In this document: positions 24,956 through 33,506 of the stretch, piece by piece
Position numbering within the stretch: position 1 is the stretch's first letter
Layout: the number at the start of each line of letters is the position of its first letter
DNA from: JBGSON01 sp041739085
GTDB lineage: Bacteria > Patescibacteriota > Gracilibacteria > CAIRYL01
Direction of reading: 5' to 3'
Assembly (NCBI GenBank): GCA_041739085.1
Contig: JBGSON010000021.1
Span: 1 to 44,663, forward strand
Length of the DNA: 44,663 nt
Notes under the pieces: generated by a model
Told to the model about the DNA's origin: nothing
Databases searched by the model: none
What the model saw: the letters and a program-made list of their open reading frames with translations, nothing else
Program-made: the position numbers and the translations under genes

Positions 24956-25996
24956 TTAGACAATGGAAGCCCGATGCTCTTCCGCGTAGGCAATGATCTT
25001 CGCCATGACCTCGACGGTTTTCACGGGATTCTTTCCGCTCGCTGTTTCTCCGGAGAGCATGACCGCACTCGCATTTTCCCACACTGCGGTCGTCACATCG
25101 GAGACTTCGGCTCTCGTGGGAAACGGTGCCTCGGTCATCGATTCGAGCATCTGAGTCGCAACGATGGAATATTTTTTCTCCTCCCTCGTTCGCTTCACCA
25201 TTTTTTTCTGGAGCGAGGGGATCATTTCATAGGGAAGCTCTATCCCGAGATCCCCTCTTGCGACCATGATCCCATCCGCATGCTTCAGGATGTCTTCGAA
25301 ATGATCGATCCCTTCAGCATTTTCAATTTTTGCAAAGATCTTCACGGAGTCTTTTCCCTCTTTTTTGCAGATCTCCCTCACCTTCTCGATATCATTCCCC
25401 GATCTCGTGAAGGATAGTGCAATGAAGTCGATCCCCATCTCGAGCCCGAAACGGATATCCGCCATATCCTGTTCGGAGATGGTGGGAAGCCCCACTCTGA
25501 TCCCGGGAAGATTGATGTGCTTCCGGGATCCGAGGACTGCGTCCGAGAGGACTCTTCCGTGGAATCTCGTTTTTTCCTCTTTGATGACTTCGACCTGAAA
25601 AAGTCCGTTATCGAGTTCGATGATATTGCCCGGCTCGATGTCTTCGAGAATACCGGTATAATTCACGGAAATGATCTTCGCGGACGGATCCTGTTCCTCC
25701 TTCTTCGTGGTAAAAATTATAATGTCCCCCTTTTTCAGAGCAAGAGGATGAGTGATATCCCCGGTTCTGATCGCCGGCCCTTTGGTATCCAGCATCATGA
25801 GCGGCGTTCTGCCCGCTTTCACTCCCGCCTCACGGGCGGTGAGCATGGCATTCCGAAACCACTCATACGTCCCGTGTGAAAAATTAAACCGGAAGATATC
25901 CGCGCCTTTCATGAGGAGCTCTTCCATGATCTCTTTCTTCACTGTCGCGGGTCCGATTGTTGCGATGATATGTGTTTTTTTCATGGGGAGAAACAT
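24956..25996 (-). CDS. pyk: Pyruvate kinase lacking the C-terminal regulatory domain
   Basis: 346 aa, against about 470 in most bacteria. Transfers phosphate from PEP to ADP. The A and B domains are complete: IATIGPAT, FNFSHGTYEW, MMLDTKGPAIRTG, the active-site segment FAKIENAEGIDHFEDI, MVARGDLGIELP, and the signature VATQMLESM. The protein stops after TVEVMAKIIAYAEEH, just where the C-terminal allosteric domain would begin. The start at 25996 is backed by a GAGGA Shine-Dalgarno 7 bp upstream; MKKTHII four codons later resembles the family start but lacks an SD. Probably not allosterically regulated in the usual way. Confidence 0.93.
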   Translation of the reverse strand: MFLPMKKTHIIATIGPATVKKEIMEELLMKGADIFRFNFSHGTYEWFRNAMLTAREAGVKAGRTPLMMLDTKGPAIRTGDITHPLALKKGDIIIFTTKKEEQDPSAKIISVNYTGILEDIEPGNIIELDNGLFQVEVIKEEKTRFHGRVLSDAVLGSRKHINLPGIRVGLPTISEQDMADIRFGLEMGIDFIALSFTRSGNDIEKVREICKKEGKDSVKIFAKIENAEGIDHFEDILKHADGIMVARGDLGIELPYEMIPSLQKKMVKRTREEKKYSIVATQMLESMTEAPFPTRAEVSDVTTAVWENASAVMLSGETASGKNPVKTVEVMAKIIAYAEEHRASIV

Positions 25997-26010
25997 AATC
26001 TTGTCCTCTA

Positions 26011-26039
26011 ATCATAGCAGGTTCAGGGCATTATGAAAA
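26011..26039 (-). promoter_or_regulatory. pyk promoter
   Basis: On the minus strand TTTTCA (26039-26034), 17-bp spacer ending TGC, TATGAT (26016-26011). It predicts a leader of about 8 nt plus the SD before the pyk ATG. Confidence 0.6.
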
Positions 26040-26097
26040 GATGTTGCTTTCGCCCTTCCTTTCTGGGAATATTTCATGGCTTCCTCTCCTTCCACCG

Positions 26098-26174
26098 GCC
26101 TGCGTAGCTCAATTGGATAGAGTAGCTGGCTTCGAACCAGTTGGTTGGGGGTTCGAGTCCCTCCGCAGGCACCA
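26098..26174 (+). tRNA. tRNA-Arg (anticodon TCG), CCA encoded
   Basis: 77 nt. The acceptor stem GCCTGCG/CGCAGGC pairs fully. The D-arm is GCTC...GAGT. The anticodon stem GCTGG/CCAGT has a 7-nt loop CTTCGAA, giving anticodon TCG. The T-arm is GGGGG-TTCGAGT-CCCTC. Discriminator A and CCA are encoded. Reads CGN arginine codons. Confidence 0.95.
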
Positions 26175-26406
26175 GCCTTCGCTCTTCGAGCTACGGCTGG
26201 CAAGCCATCCGAAACGTTAGTGCAGGATGGCAAGCCATAGCGAGAAGAAAGCGAAGTGCGTCTTCCGAAGCCCTGCGAAGCTTTAGCGGAGCATTGGGCG
26301 AAGGAAGACAATCCTCCCACCCCCTGGGGTTCGATGACGAGGAGCGAGTTCTCCTGAGCCCAGACAAGTCGGGACGAAGGAGGGACGAGTTCCCGGATGA
26401 AATGAT
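26175..26406. repeat. Repeat-rich tail after tRNA-Arg, no gene
   Basis: Contains TGGCAAGCCAT twice, short inverted motifs (GCCTTCGCTC near 26175 against GGGCGAAGG near 26298), and multiple GCGAAG/CTTCGC words. Frames through it give low-complexity or tRNA-derived peptides. It ends at the stop of the transporter gene on the minus strand. Confidence 0.55.
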
Positions 26407-28920
26407 TCAGTTTTCTTTCCGAAAAGAAAGGAGGTCATCGATCGATACTGTCTTCCCTGACGGCTGGGGTGCCGCCGGACGATGGGGGATCTTCATGGTC
26501 CCTTCTTCCAGCCTTTTCTTCTCGATCGCTCTTTCTTCGATGATTTCCTTCACTTCCATCATCTCATGCTCTTCGCCGAGGATCTCATATGCGTCACAGA
26601 GCTCTTTGAGCGTTCCATCGGACATATCCTCAAGAATATGTTTCTTTTCCTTATTGAGGGTCGTGAAGATCCTTTCCGAAATGCGCTGGGTCAGTCTTCT
26701 CCAGATCGCTTTATACATATCCTCATCGATGTGCTGGATGAGTTCACGGGCTTCTTCAGAGATTTTCTTTTCCGGATGAAGAATAAGTTCCACGACATAC
26801 TCGATCGCCTCTCTTTGTCCGAGTTTTGCAAACGCGATCACTGCATGTCTCTTCACGTCCTGATTCTCATGCTCGATGAGCTTTTTGAGCCGCGGGATCT
26901 CCTGGATCATCCTCGTCTCTCCGACAGCATAAATCCCTGAAAGGAGTTCGTCCTCATCTCCGCTCTCGAGCATCCCGTTGATCGTCACGAGGAGCTTCAG
27001 GCGGTATGGCAGGAACTTCCAGAGAGCGATGATCGCATTGGATTTTACCCTCGAATGAGGGTCAGTGAGAAATTTTTCAAGATAATATGCGCTCGAATAA
27101 TCATTGAATAATCCGGAAATATATATCGCGTCTGATTTGAGTTTCGGATCGGATGATTCAAGAAGCTTGAGGAGAAACGGGACGAGGTCTTTGTGTTTCA
27201 GATTTTTGAAGACTTCGATGACCGCGGACTTGATTTTCTTCGAGGGGCTCTTCAGGATGAGGTCTTTCAATGATTCCACGACCCGGTGCTGCGTGAATGT
27301 CTCTGTTGAAGGAAGGTCGCCGAGATCATGATAGTGGGTCAGGGCACGAACGGCGGCAAGCTGTACATCACGGTCGGGATGATCGAAGAACTTCAGTATT
27401 TCAGGGATTGCTCCCGGATCCCGGAGCACGCCGAGTGTTTTTAATATTTTTGCCTGGACCTCAGGTTTTTCTTTCCGGAATACAAGGGATTTGATGAGAT
27501 ATTGCGCGGGATCAATATGCCCCTTCTGGGCAAGGATCTCGATGGCATCAAGTTTTTCGGGCACCTGCCCCTGCGTTTCGAGGTTCTTTTTCGCGAGGAA
27601 CGTATATTTCCGGGAAAGACTCATCGCTTCGAGGAACATGAAAAAGAAGATGAGGAGGAGTGTCCCAGAAATGGCGTAGTCATGGATCTCTGTTGCAGTG
27701 TATTTCTGGATGAAATAGAGAAGGAGCGTCCCGAGCATCATCCCGAAGGGCCGGATGACTCCCTCAAGGAATTCCTTCGCGAGTTCCCGGATCTTTGGAC
27801 GGAGTGCGTAGAAAGAAGCATGATACGCATTCCTCTTCAGTCCTCCGACGATTTCATAGACCACTTTCATCCCGATCGCGGAAGCGAACGTGAATCTGTA
27901 AAACATAAAGAGCGACCCGCAGAATGAAGCGATGGGATGAAGGACGATGCTCCTGATCAGCCCGTATCGCTTCATGATGCGATTCGCGATGAGGAGTTGT
28001 GAAATGAGGAATGCTGCGGAGATAAAGATATGGAGACGTCCGAGTCCATGAGTAAGAGCGTCCGCTCCGGAGGATGTCCCGTGTCCGCCGCTATTCTCAG
28101 CAACAAACTCCATCTGAACAGCCTTTGTAAACTGGAACTCGATGAGATGGTAGGCAAACCATTGGAGAAAGATGACGATGAGAAGGCCCTTCAGGAAGGG
28201 GATGTTTCGGAGATGTCCGATGACCTCTTTCCATTTTTCTCTTTTTGTTCTGCTCTCCGGCATTTCCTTCCTCGATTTGGGGATCGGCACCGGTCTCCGT
28301 TTCTTCTGAAAAAGAATGAAGAGCGGGATGATGACCGCCATGAGGACAGCCCAGATGAGGAGGAAAGAAGGAGCATGGAGATGGAGCATGAGGACTCCTC
28401 CGGCCGTGATTATCCCCGCAGCGAGTGTCCCGAGCGGTTCGGATGATTCGATGATGGCAAACGTCCGCTCACTTTCGAGAGGAGTAAAGAGTTCCTCGAT
28501 AAAGAGTGAATACAGGATATTCATCTGAACAAGGATCACCGAAAAACTGAAGATGAGGAGCGTCCAGAATATGACCGAATCTCCGTTCAAAAAATAAGCA
28601 ATAAGTACCGAAAGCGCTCCGCATGCGCTTCCGAGGGAAAAGAGAATCCCCTTGGAGTGAGATTTGAGGATATTCGTAAAAAGGAGCGTCCCCGCGATGG
28701 AGAAAATAGATTCCAGAATATAGAGAATAGGGAGGTTCGTGATCCCATATTTCTCAACGAAGAAAACAGTGAGGAGTGTAAAACCGAGGATCGTTGCCGT
28801 CTGGAGCGCGAACTTCAGAAACCAGCTCGCGATAACGCGCCCCCATTCATGCTTTGAGATATTAAAAAGCCTGCTGAAGAGAAGCGTAGCCTGTGATGCG
28901 ACATTTGAATTCGTTTTTAT
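26407..28920 (-). CDS. NTT/MFS-like transporter fused to HEAT repeats; non-canonical start
   Basis: About 837 aa. The N-terminal half has many membrane segments (for example FALQTATILGFTLLTVFFV, ILYILESIFSIAGTLLF, SVIFWTLLIFSFSVILV, ISAAFLISQLLIANRIM). It has the overall look of ATP/ADP-translocase-like MFS proteins known to be fused to HEAT domains. From about residue 460 onward there are helical HEAT repeats (RDPGAIPEILKFFDHPDRDV, then AAVRALTHY; VKRHAVIAFAKLG). A TTG at 28590 would cut off clear membrane helices. The frame stays open with convincing protein to a stop at 28927, but holds no ATG, GTG or TTG there. An ATA at 28920 lies about 27 nt after the predicted RNA start. Substrate unknown. 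Confidence 0.75.
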   Translation of the reverse strand: MKTNSNVASQATLLFSRLFNISKHEWGRVIASWFLKFALQTATILGFTLLTVFFVEKYGITNLPILYILESIFSIAGTLLFTNILKSHSKGILFSLGSACGALSVLIAYFLNGDSVIFWTLLIFSFSVILVQMNILYSLFIEELFTPLESERTFAIIESSEPLGTLAAGIITAGGVLMLHLHAPSFLLIWAVLMAVIIPLFILFQKKRRPVPIPKSRKEMPESRTKREKWKEVIGHLRNIPFLKGLLIVIFLQWFAYHLIEFQFTKAVQMEFVAENSGGHGTSSGADALTHGLGRLHIFISAAFLISQLLIANRIMKRYGLIRSIVLHPIASFCGSLFMFYRFTFASAIGMKVVYEIVGGLKRNAYHASFYALRPKIRELAKEFLEGVIRPFGMMLGTLLLYFIQKYTATEIHDYAISGTLLLIFFFMFLEAMSLSRKYTFLAKKNLETQGQVPEKLDAIEILAQKGHIDPAQYLIKSLVFRKEKPEVQAKILKTLGVLRDPGAIPEILKFFDHPDRDVQLAAVRALTHYHDLGDLPSTETFTQHRVVESLKDLILKSPSKKIKSAVIEVFKNLKHKDLVPFLLKLLESSDPKLKSDAIYISGLFNDYSSAYYLEKFLTDPHSRVKSNAIIALWKFLPYRLKLLVTINGMLESGDEDELLSGIYAVGETRMIQEIPRLKKLIEHENQDVKRHAVIAFAKLGQREAIEYVVELILHPEKKISEEARELIQHIDEDMYKAIWRRLTQRISERIFTTLNKEKKHILEDMSDGTLKELCDAYEILGEEHEMMEVKEIIEERAIEKKRLEEGTMKIPHRPAAPQPSGKTVSIDDLLSFRKEN

Positions 28921-28954
28921 GGTTCTTTAGAATGAGTGGTTTTTGTTTCTTTTG

Positions 28955-28983
28955 AGTATACCACTTTTTCTCCTGTAAAAAAA
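28955..28983 (-). promoter_or_regulatory. Candidate promoter of the transporter-HEAT gene
   Basis: Minus-strand TGG-TATACT (extended -10, hexamer 28960-28955). The expected -35 position is only a T-run, so the extended -10 carries the prediction. RNA start would be near 28948. Confidence 0.45.
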
Positions 28984-29015
28984 TACATTTTCCCTGCCTC
29001 ATGAGGCCGGGATGC

Positions 29016-29044
29016 TTGCTCTTACGCATGAAATATGAGAAAAT
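29016..29044 (+). promoter_or_regulatory. Promoter of the beta-CASP nuclease gene
   Basis: TTGCTC (29016-29021), 17-bp spacer ending TGA, GAAAAT (29039-29044). ATG at 29071 is about 20 nt after the predicted start. Confidence 0.5.
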
Positions 29045-29070
29045 AGAAAGAAATCCATCTCACCTTATTC

Positions 29071-30492
29071 ATGAAAATACATTTCCTCGGAGCAAATCAC
29101 AATGTGACCGGATCGAAACATCTCATCGAAATCAATGGACACCGCATTCTCCTTGACTGCGGAATGTTCCAGGGGAAAAGAAAGGAGAGCTATGAGCTCA
29201 ATAAAAATTTTCCCGCTGCTCTCCACGATGTCGACGCAGTGATCCTTTCTCATGCCCATATCGATCATTCCGGGAGTCTCCCCATACTCGTGAAAAACGG
29301 CTATTCCGGACCGATCCACTGCACGATCCCCTCGAAAGACGTGGTAAAGCTCATGCTCCTCGACGCGGCGCACATCCAGGAGATGGACGCGGAATACGTC
29401 GCGAAGAAAGAAAAAGAGATGAGTCCCACGATCCCCATCGCACCGCTCTACACCATTGAAGATGCCGAGAAGACGAACAGCCTTCTCGCCGGGCACGAAT
29501 ATCACATCCCATTTGAAGTATTCCCGGGGATCACGTGCACTTTTCTCGACGCGGGGCATATTCTCGGCTCATCGGTCGTCATTCTTGATTGTGAGGAAGG
29601 AGGGAATACAAAGAGACTCACGTTCTCAGGGGATATCGGCCGGAAAGGGAAGATCATCCTCCGCGATCCGGAACCTCCGAAATGGTCGAATTATCTCATC
29701 ACGGAAAGCACCTACGGAGCGAGGACGCATCCTCCGTTTGCCCTCATGCGGACTGAGCTGGAAAGGATCATCAATGAAACGGTAAAGAGAGGGGGGAAGA
29801 TCATCATCCCTTCCTTTGCACTCGAAAGAGCGCAGGAGATCATCTACGATCTCCATGTCCTCTACAAACAGGACCGGGTCCCGGCGATCCCGGTCTATGT
29901 CGACTCCCCGCTCGCGGCTGAACTTACGAATATTTTCGCAGAACATCCGGATGTGTTCGATGAGAATACGCGGACGGAATTCCTCGAGGATAATGTGAAT
30001 CCTTTTTCCTTCTCGAACCTGAAATTCACAAAATCAGTCGATGAGTCAAAAGCGCTCAATTCTCACCAGGGTCCCTGTATTATCATCTCCGCTTCGGGGA
30101 TGTGTGAATTCGGAAGGATCCGGCATCATCTCGTCAACAATATCGAAGATCCCCAGAACACGATCCTCATCGTCGGATATCAGGCGGAATACACGCTCGG
30201 AAAAAGGATCGTTGAGAGAAGACCGTTTGTAAAGATCCTCGGCCAGATGTATAAGCTACGGGCAAAAGTCGAAGTCCTGAACGGATATTCCGGACACGGG
30301 GATACGAACGATCTCGTGGAATTCATCTGTTCCATCGACAAGCTCTCCCACGTCTTCATCGTCCATGGTGAGACGTCCCAGAGCGACGGGCTCGCATCAA
30401 GACTCCGGAAAACGCATCGGAAGTGGACGCTCGAGATCCCGGAAATGGGAGATGTCATCGATCCGGAAGAGATCACCTACGAGGGACATTGA
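29071..30492 (+). CDS. Metallo-beta-lactamase/beta-CASP RNase (YSH1/CPSF-like)
   Basis: 473 aa. The MBL signature HAHIDHSG (motif II) is near residue 60. DAGHILGSS (motif III) and TFSGDIGRKG (motif IV, metal Asp) follow. The beta-CASP domain is marked by TESTYGARTH, PSFALERAQEI, the Pro/Ser of VYVDSPLA, ISASGMCEFGRIRHHL, and the final VEVLNGYSGHGDTNDL with the motif C His. A C-terminal segment VFIVHGE completes the COG1236 fold. Such proteins are RNA endo- or exonucleases. It is not the RNase J form, which has an extra C-terminal domain. The ATG follows CATCTCACCTTATTC, pyrimidine-rich with no SD. Confidence 0.92.
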   Translation: MKIHFLGANHNVTGSKHLIEINGHRILLDCGMFQGKRKESYELNKNFPAALHDVDAVILSHAHIDHSGSLPILVKNGYSGPIHCTIPSKDVVKLMLLDAAHIQEMDAEYVAKKEKEMSPTIPIAPLYTIEDAEKTNSLLAGHEYHIPFEVFPGITCTFLDAGHILGSSVVILDCEEGGNTKRLTFSGDIGRKGKIILRDPEPPKWSNYLITESTYGARTHPPFALMRTELERIINETVKRGGKIIIPSFALERAQEIIYDLHVLYKQDRVPAIPVYVDSPLAAELTNIFAEHPDVFDENTRTEFLEDNVNPFSFSNLKFTKSVDESKALNSHQGPCIIISASGMCEFGRIRHHLVNNIEDPQNTILIVGYQAEYTLGKRIVERRPFVKILGQMYKLRAKVEVLNGYSGHGDTNDLVEFICSIDKLSHVFIVHGETSQSDGLASRLRKTHRKWTLEIPEMGDVIDPEEITYEGH

Positions 30493-30573
30493 TTTTTTCC
30501 TGACATATTTTCATGACAATCGTATTCGTCTATGCTGTTTTCCGTGTCCATGAAAAATTGATTTGTCAACCAC

Positions 30574-30602
30574 TTGATTTCATTGAAGAAATCTGAAATA
30601 TT
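30574..30602 (+). promoter_or_regulatory. Promoter of the 440-aa GAF-like gene
   Basis: TTGATT (30574-30579), 17-bp spacer ending TGA, AATATT (30597-30602). The string TGAAATATTCA is identical at 33467-33477 before the second GAF-like gene. Confidence 0.65.
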
Positions 30603-30631
30603 CATATCTCACATTAATTCATTTCCTCTCT

Positions 30632-31954
30632 ATGAACTCATCCCACCTGCATCATCATTCTTCACTCAATTCATTCCGGGAAACGAGACTCTCCTTTCAT
30701 GAAGGCCTCGCGACTTATGAAGCTGCTACAATATCTCTTCATCTTCAAATTGCCGATTCATTACAGAAGCTGAAAGCGGACAGTGAGGATTATCGCGGGA
30801 AAAGCATTCTCATTACCGACGGAAATGAACTCACGATTCAAACCGAAGGAGAATCTTCTTTCGACTTTGTGGCTCGGGCTCATCGCCTGATTCAGGAGAA
30901 AGGACAGGATGGTGGAGGTCATTGTCTGGTGTGTGTCAGAGAGAATGGACAAGTTGATGTCATCAGCGAAGGGGGGGTGGAAATCCAATACTATTCTCCG
31001 GAGAGACAACGCTTGAACGATGAATATTTAGATGGTCTCGGTGATTCTGACCAGAATCAATTTCGGATTGAAGCGATGATGGTCGTTGACGGAGCAGTCA
31101 CTCCTATTATGATCGACATTCATGATAAGGTCTCCGCGCTCCTCCATCCCATTTCCGAATCTCAAGAGACAGAAGGAGCGGCCGGCGAGCAGACCTCGGA
31201 GTCAACGGCTGAAGAATCTCATGAAACAGCCGATCCCGAGGAAACGGCACTTTCCGACGCTTCCGAATCGACTTTGAGAGAAATCTTCTCAAGCTCCCTT
31301 GCGCAAATGGATGAATCCCTCTCTCCGCGGCTCCCGAGAGACCGCCGGGAGTTGATCAAAAAAATCGCCCAGCTCGAGGTCGAAAAGCTCGGCAATAGAT
31401 TTCTTGACGCCATCGAGGATCCGAATACTCCTTTGGAGGAAATTCTTGAACTCGTTCTCGATTTCATACAATCAGAGATGGAGATCGATCGTTGTTTCAT
31501 TTTCAATCTTGACACCGGAATCGTCGTCGCGGGAAACGATAAAGGGAAGAACGTTCTCGCCAGCTCCGAATGGAACGAAGGGGAGGAAGCCGGAGATGAT
31601 GCTGTCGTTCTGAATTCCATGGTCATGGATATTCCTGACATTCAAAAAGCGACATTGGGAATCGGCATCGATCATACCAATTTTATCCAAATGCCTGAGA
31701 CCGAAGGACCGCTTTCAATGAACCGTCTCTGTCTTGCTCTCGATGAAACCCGAATCGCAAGGTTATTTACCCCCTTTGACGAAGCCCGAATACAAACTCT
31801 CATCGCCTTGATCAAGTGTAAGGCGGAAGCGATGAAGCCCAAACAGAAAAATGTCAACGATCTGGATGGCGATATGCCTCCAACCCCTGACGGAGAAACA
31901 CTTTCGTCAAGCGAAGGAGAAAAACCCGTAGATTCTGAGGGATCTCACGAATGA
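30632..31954 (+). CDS. Unknown cytoplasmic protein with probable GAF-like C-terminal domain
   Basis: 440 aa, acidic, with no membrane segment. An N-terminal domain (about 1-180) has beta-rich stretches (KSILITDGNELTIQ, GGGHCLVCVRENGQVDVIS). An acidic Glu/Ser/Thr linker (185-225) joins it to a second domain (about 240-410). In that domain TPLEEILELVLDFIQSEMEI, then DRCFIFNLDTGIVVAG, resembles the start of a GAF domain, and a final helix (DEARIQTLIALIKCKAEAM) closes it. The tail is disordered. The second half aligns loosely with the protein at 33507-34658. No kinase, cyclase or HTH output is visible. The ATG follows TTTCCTCTCT. Function unknown. Confidence 0.75.
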   Translation: MNSSHLHHHSSLNSFRETRLSFHEGLATYEAATISLHLQIADSLQKLKADSEDYRGKSILITDGNELTIQTEGESSFDFVARAHRLIQEKGQDGGGHCLVCVRENGQVDVISEGGVEIQYYSPERQRLNDEYLDGLGDSDQNQFRIEAMMVVDGAVTPIMIDIHDKVSALLHPISESQETEGAAGEQTSESTAEESHETADPEETALSDASESTLREIFSSSLAQMDESLSPRLPRDRRELIKKIAQLEVEKLGNRFLDAIEDPNTPLEEILELVLDFIQSEMEIDRCFIFNLDTGIVVAGNDKGKNVLASSEWNEGEEAGDDAVVLNSMVMDIPDIQKATLGIGIDHTNFIQMPETEGPLSMNRLCLALDETRIARLFTPFDEARIQTLIALIKCKAEAMKPKQKNVNDLDGDMPPTPDGETLSSSEGEKPVDSEGSHE

Positions 31955-31980
31955 AGGATCCGATGGGGATCAGAATAGAA

Positions 31981-33147
31981 CTACTTGAGAACTTCCTTTG
32001 CATTCTTGAACTGTTCCGTCATCTGGAGATCATCCGCGACCGAAGGGTAGGTGATAAACCCGCGGTAGGTGTTGAGTCCGAGGAGAAATCCGGGGTCGTT
32101 CTTGAGCGCATCCTCAGAACCCTTGTTCGCAAGCTCCAGGAGATACGGAATAGTCGCGTTCGTGAGTGCCTGGGTGGACTGGTACGCGACCTGTCCCGGC
32201 ATATTCGCGACGCAGCAGAAGATCTTGTTATTGAGTTCATAGATCGGATCGCTGTGGGATGTCGCTTTCGATCCCCAGATGCATCCTCCCTGATCGATGG
32301 AGACGTCTACGACGACCGCTCCGTCTTTCATGAGGTGGATCTGTTCTTCTGAAACGACTTCCGGCGCTTTTTTCCCCGGGACAAGGACAGCGCCGATGAG
32401 GAGATCGGCTTTTGAGAGGGCGATGCTCGTCTTTTCGTTGTCCGGTTTTTCAATGGTGACATTCTGATAGAGATACTCTCCAAGATATTCCTTCAGTTCT
32501 TTTTTCGCCTGGGTGATCACCTGCTGGTTGATATCGAAAAGCGTGACAAAGCTTCCCATTCCGGCGGCGCATTTCGCGGATGTCTTTCCGACGATGCCTG
32601 CGCCATAGATGACGACTTTTGCGCGTGATGCATTCTCTATTTCTCCGAGTGTTTTTCCGCGGCCGTTATATTTTTTCTGGAGATATTCCGCCCCGTACTG
32701 GACCGCGAGCACTCCGGCAATCTGGCTCATGGGATTTAAAAGCGGAAGCTTTCCTTTTTTATCCTCGACCGTTTCATACGCGATTCCCGTAATTTTACAT
32801 TCAAGAAGTTTCTTCGTGAGTGCTTTGGGAACTCCAGAAAGATGGAGGTAGGTGAAGAGTGTTTTCCCCTTCATGAGTTCGAGGAGATGATATTCTTCTG
32901 CAAGGGGTTCCTTCACTTTCACGAGGATATCGACCGCAGGGACGATCTCTTCCGGGGTGACCCTGATCTCCGCTCCCGCCTCGGTATATTCATGATCATG
33001 GAATCCTGCTCCTTTTCCCGCATGGCGCTGGACAAACACCCGGTGCCCGCTTTCCGTGAGTTTTTTCACACCGGCGGGAGTGAGCCCGACGCGGTTTTCG
33101 TTGTTCTTGATTTCCGTAATCGTTCCGATGATCGCAGGTCGTTTCAT
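31981..33147 (-). CDS. ald: Alanine dehydrogenase
   Basis: 388 aa from the ATG at 33147 (MKRPAIIGTITE). NAD-dependent interconversion of alanine with pyruvate and ammonia. Landmarks are IKNNENRVGLTPAGVKKL with the substrate Arg, the Lys in VKVKEPL, a His in YLHLSG, LPLLNPMSQIAG, the Rossmann segment VVIYGAGIVGKTSAKCAAGMG, then VDVSIDQGGC, and the C-terminal NMPGQVAYQSTQALTNATIPYL. All are full length. It connects directly to the pyruvate made by the pyk gene in this window. Lysine-forming or transhydrogenase relatives share the fold but not the ISIDQGG/NMPG pair. The flanking GAF-like genes are on the other strand. Confidence 0.93.
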   Translation of the reverse strand: MKRPAIIGTITEIKNNENRVGLTPAGVKKLTESGHRVFVQRHAGKGAGFHDHEYTEAGAEIRVTPEEIVPAVDILVKVKEPLAEEYHLLELMKGKTLFTYLHLSGVPKALTKKLLECKITGIAYETVEDKKGKLPLLNPMSQIAGVLAVQYGAEYLQKKYNGRGKTLGEIENASRAKVVIYGAGIVGKTSAKCAAGMGSFVTLFDINQQVITQAKKELKEYLGEYLYQNVTIEKPDNEKTSIALSKADLLIGAVLVPGKKAPEVVSEEQIHLMKDGAVVVDVSIDQGGCIWGSKATSHSDPIYELNNKIFCCVANMPGQVAYQSTQALTNATIPYLLELANKGSEDALKNDPGFLLGLNTYRGFITYPSVADDLQMTEQFKNAKEVLK

Positions 33148-33185
33148 AAGAAGCAGGGAAAAAGTAAAAAAAGGAGAACGACAAT

Positions 33186-33214
33186 ATTGTACAAAAGCTC
33201 TCACTCTCTGGCAA
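33186..33214 (-). promoter_or_regulatory. ald promoter
   Basis: On the minus strand TTGCCA (33214-33209), 17-bp spacer, TACAAT (33191-33186). The RNA would begin about 32 nt before the ald ATG. Confidence 0.65.
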
Positions 33215-33308
33215 AACAAACGTGGAACAAATAATGTGTTCTCTTCTCTGCCCGCTCATGAGATGGAGATGAGGAAAAACAGAAAGCACAAAGGAAGAAA
33301 CACAAAAC

Positions 33309-33437
33309 ACAAAAGAAAAAACAGAAAAGAAGAAGCAGGGACAAAAATGACATCATTTCTCTTTTTTCTTTTCTATTTTCTGCTTTTTCTTTTGTATGCC
33401 TTCGCTTGGTTTGTACTTTGTACTTTGTATTTTGTAC
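33309..33437. repeat. Purine/pyrimidine inverted arms, dispersed 33-nt repeat and heptamer repeat
   Basis: A purine arm (about 33309-33338) can pair imperfectly with a pyrimidine arm at 33359-33397. Within the latter, 33362-33394 matches 41536-41568 at all but two of 33 positions. Downstream are four tandem heptamers TTTGTAC, TTTGTAC, TTTGTAT, TTTGTAC (33410-33437), ending just before a promoter. No gene is seen in 33215-33446. Confidence 0.65.
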
Positions 33438-33446
33438 TCAATAAAT

Positions 33447-33475
33447 TTGCATTCTCTGAAAAAATTTGAAATATT
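33447..33475 (+). promoter_or_regulatory. Promoter of the 383-aa GAF-like gene
   Basis: TTGCAT (33447-33452), 17-bp spacer ending TGA, AATATT (33470-33475). The -10 region is identical to that at 30594-30602. Confidence 0.65.
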
Positions 33476-33506
33476 CAACCCTCGACTCTTTCTCGAACTC
33501 GATTCA

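Noticed and set aside
26012..26320. Minus-strand open frame across the tRNA
   Set aside because: It is the antisense translation of tRNA-Arg plus its tail (the familiar GGTRTPN...SQLLYPIEL artefact). The plus-strand frame 26141-26779 is equally spurious.
31939..31980. Possible shared terminator between the 440-aa gene and ald
   Set aside because: Only GATCC/GGATC-type pairing with no T-run on either strand.
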